From Icerya purchasi (Eukaryota > Arthropoda > Insecta > Hemiptera > Monophlebidae): a stretch of DNA of 64,000 nucleotides. The notes under the pieces are model-generated. The model had not been told where the DNA came from. It did not search any database and saw only the letters and a list, made by a program, of their open reading frames with translations. Below, piece after piece: positions 36,419-47,832 of the stretch (within the stretch, counting starts at the first letter, position 1; each line of letters starts with the position of its first letter). The translations under genes and the position numbers were made by a program. The stretch covers positions 446,017,292 through 446,081,291 of the forward strand of contig CM077115.1 in the NCBI GenBank assembly GCA_039619475.1, read 5' to 3'.

Positions 36419-36695
36419 TATTTTTTTTTTTGGGCGCATCAACTATGGACCATTGCCCAGACACAACGGGAAGAAGAGACAACTAAAACTAGAACCTAAT
36501 TCGATTGGAGACAGCTGAAATAAAGGAACCAAGGACAAGAACAACAAACTGGGAAGGAAGGGACAAGATGTAAGACGCACAGTAAGGAGTGGGAAGCACC
36601 AGCTTTATAAGGTGAAGATAGAAAAGAGAACGCTCCGCAGAAAGAGCAGAGCACTCGAAGTAAATGTGATCAGCGTCACAGACACAATAGTTCTT
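36419..36695 (-). pseudogene. I-type retrotransposon 3' end with poly-A tail
   Basis: On the minus strand it encodes a cysteine/histidine segment VCDADHIYFECSALSAERSL followed by LIKLVLPTPYCAS. This is parallel to CDANHVLFECS and LLSLGLPTPYS in the 26.9-kb copy. The poly-A tail is the T run at 36,419-36,431, and the terminus resembles GTTGATGCGCCC. It is 5'-truncated with stops near the 3' end. Confidence 0.8.
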
Positions 36696-37394
36696 TACTT
36701 ATACTATTAATTTTCGTACTTATAAATAGTGAGAAACTATAAAAACTAAAAATAGAGTAATAATAATAAGACTAAAATAGATAAAAACAAAGAAAAAACT
36801 ACTTATCGTTATACAATTTCATAACCACGAGTTCGACGAATATATATAGGAATGGTCGATTCCACAGCCAGTTCCTAATTTATCTAATCTAATGTCACTC
36901 AATGTTATCAACCAACCATTGCTTAATTAATAATTTCCAAAGTTCCTATTTCTTTTAGCATTATATCTTCTGGGATTCGTTCTAGAAAAGCTTAATTAGA
37001 ACTATTTCATTAGTATTATCAATCTTACTATTTATACCTCTCGGTCGAATAAAATATACCTCCCTATTTTCAAGAAGAATGTGGGCTGTGTAAGGTTTAA
37101 TTAAAAAAATTAAAGTCAAATTTTACATAAAACCACTTCTACCCCCCTTATGTGCTTATAGTGTTGTGTCTCTTTGTAATAAACGTATAGATTACATATA
37201 TATCTTTTACAGATATAAGGTTGAGCACGAGCTATCAGTGATATCTCGTGAATGTGATTATAATTATTGATGCTTATCGGGGTCTGTAGATTCATTTTAG
37301 GAATATAATTAAAACCAGAAAGAAAAAGAAAAAAAAACCTAGAAAACCTCCCAATATGATAAATTAGATTTTCAGAAGGGCAGATAATCTTTTA
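36696..37394. other. No supported feature
   Basis: AT-rich sequence without a recognised coding or repeat signal. Confidence 0.5.
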
Positions 37395-37595
37395 CTTACT
37401 GAAAGTGTAAAGTAAAATAAAGTAAGTTCTATCACACCCTTGATAGGGGGTCGGCGATTGTGAAGCCTTAGCCGCCTTTGTTTATTCAGATTTCTCTGGT
37501 ACGCAATTATTTTCGGCTGGGTAAACCTGGGAGTGATTCGGATCCGGAACGAGGCAAGTCTTGAACCCGTGTCCTCTGATTTTAGCCAAGTATCT
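37395..37595 (-). mobile_element. tRNA-derived SINE, family 1
   Basis: Read on the minus strand it contains AAAATCAGAGGACACGGGTT continuing CAAGACTTGCC, a B-box-like head, then CTCGTTCCGGATCCGAATCA, a middle with ACCAGAGAAATCTG, and the tail ACTTACTTTATTTTACTTTA. It matches the 53,140-53,400 copy closely over the head and the 4,130-4,345 copy more loosely. The A box is too degraded to define. Confidence 0.7.
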
Positions 37596-37597
37596 TA

Positions 37598-37637
<40 letters not shown>

Positions 37638-38429
37638 TTAAAAAAGAAATTATTTGACTGCAAAAGATTCGCGGAGAAACGTAAAGGAAGAACTGGCGTT
37701 TTGTGGACCGAAGAAAGAAAAAAAAGACACAGTGAAAGAATGAAAGCGGTATGGAAAGAGAGGAAGAAGAATGGCAGAACCAGTTGACAACGTAGTCCAC
37801 CAGTGGCTAATTTGAAATAATAATAATAATATATATATATATGTGTGTATATGTATATGTATATGTATATATATTTTAGTAAACGTAATACACGTATTAA
37901 ATGTTTAAATGATAAAAATCATCTGAACTTATTTAGTTCATAATCTTTCTTGTACACCGTGACGACCGATATAAATAAAGCGGTTCAGCTAACTAACTGG
38001 TTCCATTCATTTATTTACGTAATTTAATAGAATAATCGGTGCGTGAAATATTTGCTTCTAAATGTGTTATCACGGCGAGAATAGCCTCTGAAATTCTTAT
38101 AAAGACTAATTTTCCACGACTACATTCTCCATCCTTAAAAACGTAACTTACTGAAATCTTAAACATCCTTCGGTTCCGCTCAATAAAACTAATTTACCTT
38201 CTCGCCCCCCAATTTACCATCCTTCCTACGACTTCATCACTGGATCTCTGTAGGAAAAAATTGAAAACCTTTTCACTACTGCTAATCGAAGGATTTCTCT
38301 GAACCATTCGAATAATTATGCAACGAGTCAACATCTGCCTTGGCGTTAAAACTTGTTCGGTACAGTCATTGTGGTAGGGAGTTAATTAATCAGCAATCCG
38401 TTACTAGCGACATCCGTGTAACGTAAAAT
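37596..38429. other. No supported gene; TA/TG microsatellites
   Basis: TA runs at 37,600-37,635 and mixed TA/TG at 37,828-37,874. No recognised coding motif before the reverse-transcriptase similarity that starts near 38,430. Confidence 0.45.
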
Positions 38430-39620
38430 CGTTTAATCAAACTACGAAATTGCACTCGAGGGAGGCCTCAGACCTCTCTCCACAATTACTAAAAATAGCC
38501 AAAAGAATATTCCCGTATAAAAGATTACTTAACTCCTTAACAATATGTTTGCAAATAGACGGTTCAGCGTATGCCTCGATGATAACCGTAGTCGCTGACA
38601 CTCTACAAATAACCACCTCCCACAGGGGTCGATGTTTGCCCTTCTCCTATTTAATTTATATGCCCGTGATCTGTCGGCCACGCAGTTTCACTAGATAAAT
38701 GTGAGCGAATTCTTACACGAGATGAAAATAGATTGGTAGAATATTTCGCAAAGTGGAAACTGGTTCTAAAACCAGTGGAAGCTTTCACATCTAAATTCCC
38801 AGCTAACAAAAGGAAAAAATCAATATTACATTTTCTACAGTAAAACAATTCTATATAATCCGGTCCCAAAATATTTCGGCATTACTCTTGATCGCACTTT
38901 CACTTTTAAAAAGCACTTAAAGTTGCACAAAAATTGAAGACTAAATTTAACAGCCAGACTGGCGTGCAACGCTTAGAGAGCTAAAGCCGAAGAAGTTCGA
39001 CGTTAGCGCTTGTTGGCCAAGTACCGAAATCCTGTGTACTTAAACCGTGCCCGCGCGGGGAGGGTGGACATACAATATTGAATAGCGTGATACCTAAAAC
39101 GCTAAAAGATCAACAACTTTGCGTTGGCTACCTGTTTTATACTCCCACTTAACAACCGAAGAAGGAGAAGTTTAAACGAAAATAGATGAAACTCAACAAT
39201 GAAAATTAATATATATATATCAGTATATACACGTGATTACCGTTCAGCAAAATTTGCACAAATAACTGTAAAGGAACTTGGAAGCACCGACAAAACTGCA
39301 GTAAGATGGAAGAAGCGGTGGGAGAATATTAAGCCCACAAATAGTAACTAAGGCCAGAGTTCAAGATTTTAACCTGGGTAGCATGGGCAAATATAAAAAG
39401 GACCAATCGAGAGGCCTTGCCAGGTACCTTCTTAAGAAATGGAAGTTCTCTGAGAGCGTGATAGATGTGATTGCGCGGAGACGTTCCAACTATATCACAT
39501 CTTGTGCAGACGTGCTATCATTACAGTGAACATCATTACATTCGATTAAGGACGGCTCCATAGAATGGCTAAATAATGTAGATTTGGCATAGTAAATACG
39601 ATACGAACGAACATGTTAAG
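38430..39620 (+). pseudogene. Non-LTR reverse transcriptase relic, long and decayed
   Basis: Scattered segments follow the order of a non-LTR reverse transcriptase of the Jockey-like type common in arthropods. They are LLKIAKRIFPYKRLLNSL (about 38,476-38,535), the PQG-S-LFNLYARDL region (about 38,620-38,665), LVEYFAKWKLVLKPVEAF (38,733-38,790), KYFGITLDRTFTFKKHLK (about 38,868-38,925), RVDIQ followed by an LPL-rich stretch (about 39,062-39,160) and a cysteine/histidine tail with CAETFQ and YHI (about 39,470-39,505). Every segment is separated by shifts or stops, and the catalytic Y/FADD is not recoverable at its expected place. It is one of the oldest insertions in the window. Confidence 0.7.
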
Positions 39621-40023
39621 TTTGTTTCTACAACGCTGGATTTTGAAGATGTTTCAGTAGCGGCTTATCACTCTTAATCTAGAGAAACTGGTTTCCCTCA
39701 TTAATCTCATATATAAAAAATTGTATTACAGATACTCGTGCGAGATCTAGATTTAAAAAAGTGGCAAAAACAAAATGTCCAAAAAGAGATTTTTCTAATG
39801 ATTTCCGATTCATTGTCAAACTGAAAAAAAAAAGAAGCACGGCTAATCACTTTTACAAAAATATTAAATTGTAGCTACAATTTTGTTGTTACTTCGTAAT
39901 TCCCCCGGAGGGTCACAGTAAATCTTGTTGACAAAGTAGCGAAATAAATTCTGCGACTAAGAAAGCATCACGCGCTGAACTCCCAAGTAGAACTGCTTAT
40001 TTTATTTGTATCAAATTTCCCCC

Positions 40024-40080
<57 letters not shown>

Positions 40081-42202
40081 AGTCCGTTTTTGGAATCCCC
40101 CCGATTTATTGTATTACAAACTGGTCATTTAGGCCATTTAGCAATATTCTTAACTAGGGAAATATTGGGTACCTACCCGATTGTTGCTAGAATGAATAAG
40201 GAATTTCATCTCGATCTATCACAATTGTCTTATTTCTGAAAAGAGGAAGTTTTGCCCGTTGTAGCCAGCTCGCTGAGCGAGGAAATCGTTCTTTGTGATT
40301 AAATTATTGATTTATGTTTACAATCGTTGTTTAATGTTTTACTTTTAAATGGGCATGAGTATAATAAATGCAATTTGCCTTCATCCGTTGTTTAATTAGG
40401 TTCTCGCGTTATATTATTTTTTTTCTTTTCACTATGCTGATATAAAATGCTAAATAGGTGCGCACTAAACGCATATACCATAATGCCCTTAAACTCCAAA
40501 TTATGTACTTTCTTTAGCGAAGAGATTTTTTGAAAACAGCTTACTCGTAACAGTCCTTTAATTAGTTTTACCGGGAATTACGAGTAACTGCAACTTATGT
40601 ACCCAGAAGATATAAGCTTAAGCCCATAAAACATAATCGCTTATAATCGCTTGTAAACTAACTTATTCCGTCTTTTTTTGTTACATTACTTTTTTCCCCC
40701 TAATTTTTATTAGTAGCTGGATTCTTAAATGCAGATTTATTTTTAAATTAATTGTTATAATTATTCGCGGGCTTCTTTTTTAATTTTTTTCCCCTAAGCT
40801 CCAAAATTTATAATAATTAAAACTGTATTTCCTACAATACGGTTACGGTAATTCGTCAATACGCTAGTCTGTGTAGTGCTAACGATATGCCATGATTTGC
40901 GCAAATCTATATTCTATTCTATTCTATCCTATTCCCGTTACATAGAAGTCATAATTTCTAACAACTTTAGGCAATTTCTTCAGCTTTCAGTAATTTAGAA
41001 ATCATGCCTAATGACTAATAATAATAACGCAAACTAAAACGAACGGTAAGTTGGAGTAAATAAGCAGTTTGAATAACGTATAATGCGGATGAATATTTTG
41101 ATTTGAAATTTTTTTAATCAAAAAAAGGCTTAAATCCCTGAAGATGTTCTTTAAAAAAAAAAAAAAAACTCACTCGCCTCCGGTCATCCGGGCGAGAAAT
41201 TATTTATCATCGCGCCTACCTCTTTCGATTAAGATTTCGACAAACGTCTGCTAATCAGTTTGCTAAAGGAAATACATTCCAATATTTCACATTTCGCGCT
41301 GTAGTGGGCAACTATGGATGGGGGGTTTTGTGCTTGTGTGTACGCATACGTCATTCTCGTCTGGTTCGCGTTTTTTTTTTTTTTTTTAGCAAAAAAACTA
41401 CTAGTCAGTACCCTTCTGTTGACATTATTTAGAGGGGTTACTCATTTCTCTAATTTATTACTTGTCTTCGATACGATCTCACATTCTCTACACCTCAACA
41501 CATAAAGCCTCCCTCTACGTATTACTCCGCATTTTTAGTTACGCTTTGCGACCGTGCATGGCAATGTTTAACTGTGGAAATTAGAGAAAAGAGGAATCCC
41601 CCCCCTCACACACACACACACGCGCACGAGAGAGCTCTGCCGGCGCTTGCCTTTGAATCAGAATTTTTTCAATTTTTGTGTCGCCCGCGAAGACTACATA
41701 TATTTTAGGAAAATATGCTTACTTACACATTGTGTAAGAATATTTGATTCGACTCGGTTGGGAATAGCGATGTTCACTTTGTAGAGCCGGGGTAGGTGTA
41801 CACGTACTTTGGATTTGTAAAATAAAATGTGTGCTCTTTCGTGTAGAGGTCTAAGCGAGTTTAACAATAGAATGCGATTCGAGTTTTCTGAGGGCGTGCC
41901 CCCGTGTAATTTACGTGTAATAATTTATTTAATTATAATTTTTATCGTCTGAATTTTTATACATGTGTGTTGTTCTTTTATTATTCTATTCCGAATTTTA
42001 CTCCGGGTATAATTTATAGTCCTCCCCCCAGATATCGTTTTCGGTGCGCGTTGAATTTAAACAGACCCCCCGTTCAGGGCTGTCTTGTGAAATATTTTAT
42101 TACCAACATTCAACCGTTTTGCAGCTTAAAAGAGAGGTACTCTATTTCTTTCGTTTGATCAGAGATGTCGGTGTTAATTGTCATTAATTTAATCGATGTA
42201 TA
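39621..42202. other. No supported gene; microsatellites
   Basis: A TA run lies at 40,027-40,072, an ATTCT repeat at about 40,911-40,932 and CA repeats at about 41,607-41,621. Open frames of 60-80 codons show no family motif. Confidence 0.5.
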
Positions 42203-42206
42203 TTAA

Positions 42207-43339
42207 CCAGCCAGTACTCGCTGCGTGAGATTTTCTCTCACATGTCTGGATGAAACGGTGTTACTTAGGGGGTACACGAAGGCGGAAAAGTTAGGTCCTT
42301 GTATAGCTCTGGAAGGGAGGGGCACCGCTAGCCAAAGGACACCCTATAGTCAAAGTCATTCACGTCTAGGCTTCGGAAGGAGGTATTTGTTTTCGTTAGT
42401 GCTGAGTTATGAGAAAAACACTTGCACGTGAATGCTCTAATTTCAATTTTTCGGCGTTTGTGAAACTTTTTCATGGTCATGTGGGGTATCATTTGAGTGC
42501 TGAATCGATTGATATGGGTCCGACAGCAGTGCGAGTACATGAGGGTGACCGTGGGTGAAAAATGGGTGTAAGAGTTCGATTTTTCGATGTTTTTCAGAAT
42601 ACAGGCATGTACATCGTTTTCTATGTAACTTTAGAAATCGATTGCAATTTATTATGATTTTTATGATTTTGTTAAGTTAACACGATAAAATCAAAATCAG
42701 AAGTGTAATAAGTTGATTATTTTAAAGTTAAAAAATTAATATTGTATGCGGATTGACATATTTCAATAAAGATTCTTCGAAGAAAAAGCTGAATAAAAGT
42801 CAGATTGTTACAGTGCGCATAGTTCTACACGATAAAAACCAAACGACGTGACTATGATATATATGTATATCTTCGATTGTCGGAGAATAGAGTAGCGAAT
42901 TTCTCAAGATATTAGATAGTCTTTCCAGCGCTTCAAAGTATTAATATGAACGGGAGATAATAAAATTTTCATTAATATATGTAAATAAATATTATTTTAG
43001 TTTTGTCGTTTTTTAAGTCAATTTATTTTTGAAGAATAGAGGAATATTTCACGACTCGGCCGTATTTATTATTCTCATACGACGGATCTAAACATAGACT
43101 ATTGCGTTTTTAAGTATACCTAAAGGAGGTACCAATTGAAAAAATTAACCAAAAATGGTCCTCAGAGCCTTACATTTTTGGAAGTTGGAGCAGAAAAGTA
43201 TAGTGAAAAAGTAAAAAAGAAGAGAATGACGAATGAACAGATACAATTATTTTCACAACCAGACTACTGTTCAAAAACCGGCTAGAGTTTACACAGAAAT
43301 CCCATGTGAGAGAAAATCTCACGCGCGAGTACTGGCGGG
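42207..43339. mobile_element. piggyBac-type non-autonomous element, 1,133 bp, TTAA target
   Basis: Long terminal inverted repeats begin CCAGCCAGTACTCGC at 42,207, and the reverse complement of the other end begins CCCGCCAGTACTCGCG at 43,339. Both continue into GTGAGATTTTCTCTCACATG, giving about 38 matching bases. The element is flanked on both sides by TTAA (42,203-42,206 and 43,340-43,343). A TTAA duplication with CC-initial ends is characteristic of piggyBac elements. Nothing inside resembles the piggyBac transposase, so it would depend on enzyme supplied elsewhere. The palindromic GTGAGA-TTTTC-TCTCAC inside each terminal repeat is notable. Confidence 0.8.
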
Positions 43340-43343
43340 TTAA

Positions 43344-44519
43344 ACTTCGCTTATTATTAAGAACTTACGCATTTCCAGCAAACTTTAAAATGTTATTTGT
43401 TTGTAAATTAAAATCACGGTTGACTTGATAACTGCTGCATTAACGGAAACATTATTTTCGGAAAATAATCGCGCGTGTGTGTAAATACCCGCCGCGCGTT
43501 CGAATATATAAATAAATCAATACAATCGTAAAGTTATGTGTAATTTATAAACACGGCTGCACACGTGTTTCGACCTTTCGTAAACAATCTCGAGGCACGA
43601 ATCCGATGAATAATTCCTATATAATTTTAGCGCAAGTTACAATACTCCCTATTTATTATTAAATTCGAATCTTATCTCGCAGAATGACAACATATAACGG
43701 ATATTGTTTTTTTGTTGTTTTTTTTCCCCCGGTTATGTTGCTCTCGTTACTGTGAACGCTACTAGGAGCTAAAAATTTAAGTGCAGCATTGAAAATAAAG
43801 AGAAAAAAAGTGGCATTAAAGCCTGAATGATAGGAAAAAAATTTTTACGTAGTATTCGCAATGACGACGGTAGATTTCCATTTCAAAATTTTCTTTACCC
43901 ATTCTGAATTCGAGCCAAGTTAAGATATCTGTACACTCCGTGGAATGTAACTGAATAATTAATAAACTTATGTATGAATTTTAAATACGATGTAAGTAAA
44001 TTATAAACACAAAAACATAGAAAATAAAACAACTATATTTAAAATGGCGACTAGTTTGTCGGCCAGATTTTTATATATGTATATCTACCTATATATTTTG
44101 TCTGATTTAATTGTCTATTTTTAAGTGTACTGTTAAATATTGAAAAGCATTTATTTTTTTGTCTTGGAGAAGATAGTAAAGTTCGTTGCAAAGTAGGAAA
44201 CGCAGAGAAAAAGAATAGAAAAAAAAAAGGAGAAAAATTTGTACTACAGAACTTTGTAATTCTTATTCCTACTATGACAGAAAATTGATTTTATTTACTT
44301 TTTTCGGCGGATTTTAGACATACTAAGCTTCCGAAAGTAAAAAAAAGTGGCGGTAGATTTTTTTTCGTTTTATTTTTTGAAAAATATTTTGAATTCAAAA
44401 ATTTGGGTAACATTCGAAGATTAGGATGTTGTTTGATTGGGAGGGGAACCACCTTACATTCGTCTGCGAACAAAAGAAGACTGTGTGTGTGTGTGTGTGT
44501 GTGTGTGAAGTTAGAATTT
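43344..44519. other. No supported gene; GT microsatellite
   Basis: A GT repeat lies at about 44,481-44,507. The remainder is AT-rich without recognised motifs. Confidence 0.5.
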
Positions 44520-44826
44520 CCCTAAATTCCACCTCGCACTGTCTCCTGCGATTCTGATGATGTAGTTATTTGCGACGCCGATTTCGTGTTCTTCCAGTGG
44601 AGCATTTTTTAATTCCTATTCGTATTAAGGCTTGGACTTCCCCTGCTCCGTCTTCTCATTCCCAAATTAATTATTCCCCGGCTATATTGGTTACTTTTTA
44701 TCGAAGATTTCTGATCGGATTAAAATATAACCGACTTCTTTCCTTACTATTTGTTTCTGGGTGTAGGTCCGTCGTCCCCCCTTAGTTAACGAGCCCAAGA
44801 AAAAAAAAAAAAAAAAAAAAAAAAAA
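44520..44826 (+). pseudogene. I-type retrotransposon 3' end with poly-A tail
   Basis: The nucleotide sequence from 44,706 (GATTTCTGATCGGATTAAAA) through TTCCTTACTATTTGTTTCTG is nearly identical to the 20.8-kb copy. Upstream, one frame encodes CDADFVFFQ, corresponding to the cysteine/histidine segment, and SPAPSSHSQINYSP. The terminus TTAGTTAACGAGCCC is followed by poly-A to 44,826. Of the six copies this one and the copy at 20 kb are the most similar to each other, so they are probably from the same subfamily. Confidence 0.8.
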
Positions 44827-45838
44827 GGTTAGGTTATTCTATGATCGTAAAGAAATAATAATTTTGGGGCTCCCGTTTATTCTGGTTTAGAAGTTGCCGT
44901 ATCGGAATCTGTAAACGAGAGAAATTAAACACACTACTGCTGATTGACGGATTAGACCAGAACGAGTAATAGAGTAGTCAGACATTTGCGGAAATAAAAA
45001 ATTTCATATTGTGTGGGGTCACGTGTTTGATTCAGTTTCGAATATCGAATGAAGCGCGCGCTCTTATTTTATATTACGGCTGCCCCCCCCCGCTTATTTC
45101 ACAAATATAAATTTGAAAAAAATTTCGAACGGCCCAGTATTATTTAAAAGATGCCATGTGTAAAGTCAATAAACGTAAAAACTATATGAACTGATGAGAG
45201 CTTACAAGCACCGCTATTCTTCTTTTTGAAGCACCCTATACGAATAAACCGCGATTTAAGCTTAAACTTCTGCCAAATCAGATTCTCTTTTCGACAAAGC
45301 GGTTCATCTTCAACCATAGCCTTGTTGTTGTTAGCGGGATTCGGAGAAATGATTATAACAATTTTCAATGCCGTTAAATAATATACTGGTATTGTTTCCG
45401 GAGACGAACCGGTATTGAATAATTGATATCGGGGCGTTTCGATTGGTGACATATTATTATCACAATTATTAAACACACGTGAAATATTACGATGAAAATT
45501 ATACAAAAACCTTTTCATATCATTCGAGTGAAAGCTTTTTTTAGGAGATTGCGGGAAATTCTGTTATAAATTTTTATTTTTCCCGTACTGCAACACTGCG
45601 CGCAGATCTCAAACTCGGGGACGTAGTAGAAGATGTGTAATAGTAAAACTAAAGGTGGTTATCCCCCCCCCCGGGGGGGGGCAACATCGATAATTTCAAG
45701 TGCATAAACGAAATCCGAATTTGGCCTGGGGCTACACAAATAAACAAATGAAAAAACTAAAACGCCAGCTTTTATAATTCTGCCCGCACCGGGTTCAACG
45801 TTATTTGAGCCACGCCAGCTAGTGGTACAACGTTTAAT
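44827..45838. other. No supported gene; unresolved open frame
   Basis: A 124-codon open frame on the minus strand (45,518-45,144) begins MKRFLYNFHRN and has no motif I recognise; it may be chance. A 19-base palindromic run of ten C followed by nine G occupies 45,663-45,681. Confidence 0.35.
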
Positions 45839-46369
45839 CAGGGCCGGATTCAGAAGGACATTTTGCAGGGAGGGGATTATATAATTACGTAAAATCTTCT
45901 ACGCTAGCAAGTAGATTTGAGAAATCCCCTTGTTTTTCGTAAAGAAAATCAAATAGCGACCACACTTCTTAAGCAGTTTACAAAAGGTTTTAAAAATACG
46001 TAATTATTACAATTTTTAATTTAACTTTTGTCGTATTTGTAGGGGTGAAAAATAAAACGAAATTATAAAATTATACTTGACAAATGGTTTAATTACTAGA
46101 AAGATAGAAATTTTTATTAGACTTTATTTTTATTTTCGTTAGTAATCCGATCCGAATTGTCTGTAAGCAATTTACATATATATATATATGTATTTCTCGT
46201 TGAACTATTTTTTAATTAAAATTACAAAATAAAAAATAAATAAAAAAGGCAAAAGAAGATCGATGACAGTTGCGTTTCAGAATAAAGTAAAAACGTAACA
46301 TTAATAGCTTTATTAGAAAATGGTATTAAATGTTAGTTATAATTAAATCCGTATGTTGTGTGTAACATT

Positions 46370-46797
46370 GCATAGGGTGGTTGAAAAAATTAAAAATGAT
46401 CTGGAGGAAAAAAACGATTTGTGATTCGGTTTTCCTGGACGTGAGTCCAGGCCTTTGATAAAGTTTGGCATGATGGGTTGTTGTATAAGCTACGAACTCG
46501 TTTGCCTTATCATTATTACAAAATACTGGAATCATATTTAGATGAAAGGTACTTCCAGCTCAAGCAAGAGAAGGAGTTATCCGACATATATATCATCCGA
46601 AAAGAGCCGGAGTACCGCAGGGGAATGTATTGCCCCCCCCCCCCTATCCTTATTTTGTATATTATTTTTACAGCGGATCTTCCTGTTTCGAACGAGTCTC
46701 TTACTGCTACTTTTGCACATGATACGGCTGTTCTGTGCTCTAATAAATGTCCACATAAAGAGCTGATTCCTTACCGTTGCAAGCTTAACAAATTTGC
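46370..46797 (+). pseudogene. Jockey-type reverse transcriptase, first exposed segment
   Basis: This is the 5'-truncated start of a Jockey-type copy inserted in the element above. Visible segments are HRVVEKIKNDLEEKNDL (46,370-46,420), then after a shift QAFDKVWHDGLLYKLRTRLP (46,450-46,510), ILESYLDERYFQLK, a VPQG-like region broken by a run of twelve C (46,633-46,644), YIIFTADLPVS, and the catalytic box, here FAHD instead of FADD (46,712-46,723). The first catalytic aspartate is therefore replaced by histidine. Similarity stops at 46,797, where a ~790-bp repeat is inserted, and continues at about 47,591. Confidence 0.8.
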
Positions 46798-47590
46798 TTT
46801 ATCCAGGGATGCCAACCATGAGTTCCTAACGAGCTCGCGGATTTACATACTAGTATGTTAGAAAAATTATTATTACTTTTTATTTAAGATTATTATTTAC
46901 TTAACTGGTTCGACTAGGTATATTATGAAAGTTACTCGCACCATTTTTTCTTGATCGATAGACCGTTAAAAAGGACAATTACTAACAAATACGTCTATAT
47001 ATACAACGAATATAAATATAAATAAGAATCGATATACTTTTGACTGTTTATCGGCGGTGACGCAGGAATGATGAACGATCCCGGATGAGTAGTGGGCTGG
47101 CGATGAGTAGTCCTTTTCCGATGGAACGAGACACGAATTTCAGGTAAAATATTATAAAAAGTTTTACGAATCTTTACACGATTTACTTTCGCGACGGAAC
47201 GGATATTATTGAAACCGATCTGACGGGCGAATCGACTATTGCGTGCTGCAGAGGTTGTCTTTTACCTTAGTGTCGTCTGCTACAAAAATTAGACTGTTCT
47301 TCCGATGGATGGATTGACTCGCCGCCACCTTTTTTGCCATTTCTCTTCAGGCTCGTGCCTCTACGAGCCTTTCTTCCTTTGTCCTCGTCTCGACCAATCA
47401 CCGTTCATTTCCTTTACGGGTGGGCATTTCTCCAGTGACCGCGTGATGTATTCGCCCCCCATCCGACAAACCGGATTTCAATCACACGCACATTCTCACT
47501 CACACCACGTTCTCGAGAATTTATATATATTTAATTTTATTTTAATAATTTTTTCTTTTCAAATTTTCTTTTATTTTATTTTCTTATTTA
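46798..47590 (+). repeat. ~700-bp dispersed repeat, copy 3, inserted in Jockey
   Basis: It starts CAGGGATGCCAACCATGAG (46,797) as in copy 1, has the core CGATAGACCGTTAAAAAGGA (about 46,954) and a right end with CACACGCACATTCTCAC (about 47,493) followed by a T-rich stretch. It interrupts the Jockey reading frame. The flanks ACAAATTTGCTTTAT (left) and ACAATTGCTATGT (right) look like a diverged target duplication of about 13 bases, which would define its limits as about 46,798 and 47,590. Confidence 0.65.
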
Positions 47591-47832
47591 TTTACAATTG
47601 CTATGTAATGGACGACACATTACAACATATAGATCATCAACCTATTAAAATGAACAATAAAACAATACACCGTTAAAACAGGAAGTAAAGTGTATTGGGC
47701 GTGCACCTTGATTGCAGACCGACATGGCGCAAGAGCATATCGCGACAAAAAAAAACAACAAAAACGAATTAAACATTAGAACAAGGAAGATGTATTTGGT
47801 TACTAGGCAAAAACTCGCAGCTCTCTCTAGAT
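47591..47832 (+). pseudogene. Jockey-type reverse transcriptase, middle segment
   Basis: Fragments HQPIKMNNKTIHR (47,635-47,673), LGVHLDC (47,694-47,715), NIRTRKMY and WLLGKNSQLSL (about 47,799-47,831) follow the thumb order seen in the 5' Jockey relic at 1-500. The frame runs exactly up to the hAT insertion point within the target CTCTAGAT. Confidence 0.75.

Noticed and set aside
45144..45518. 124-codon open frame, minus strand, as a gene
   Set aside because: No recognised domain, signal or homologous copy in the window; retained only as an unresolved note in the region entry.
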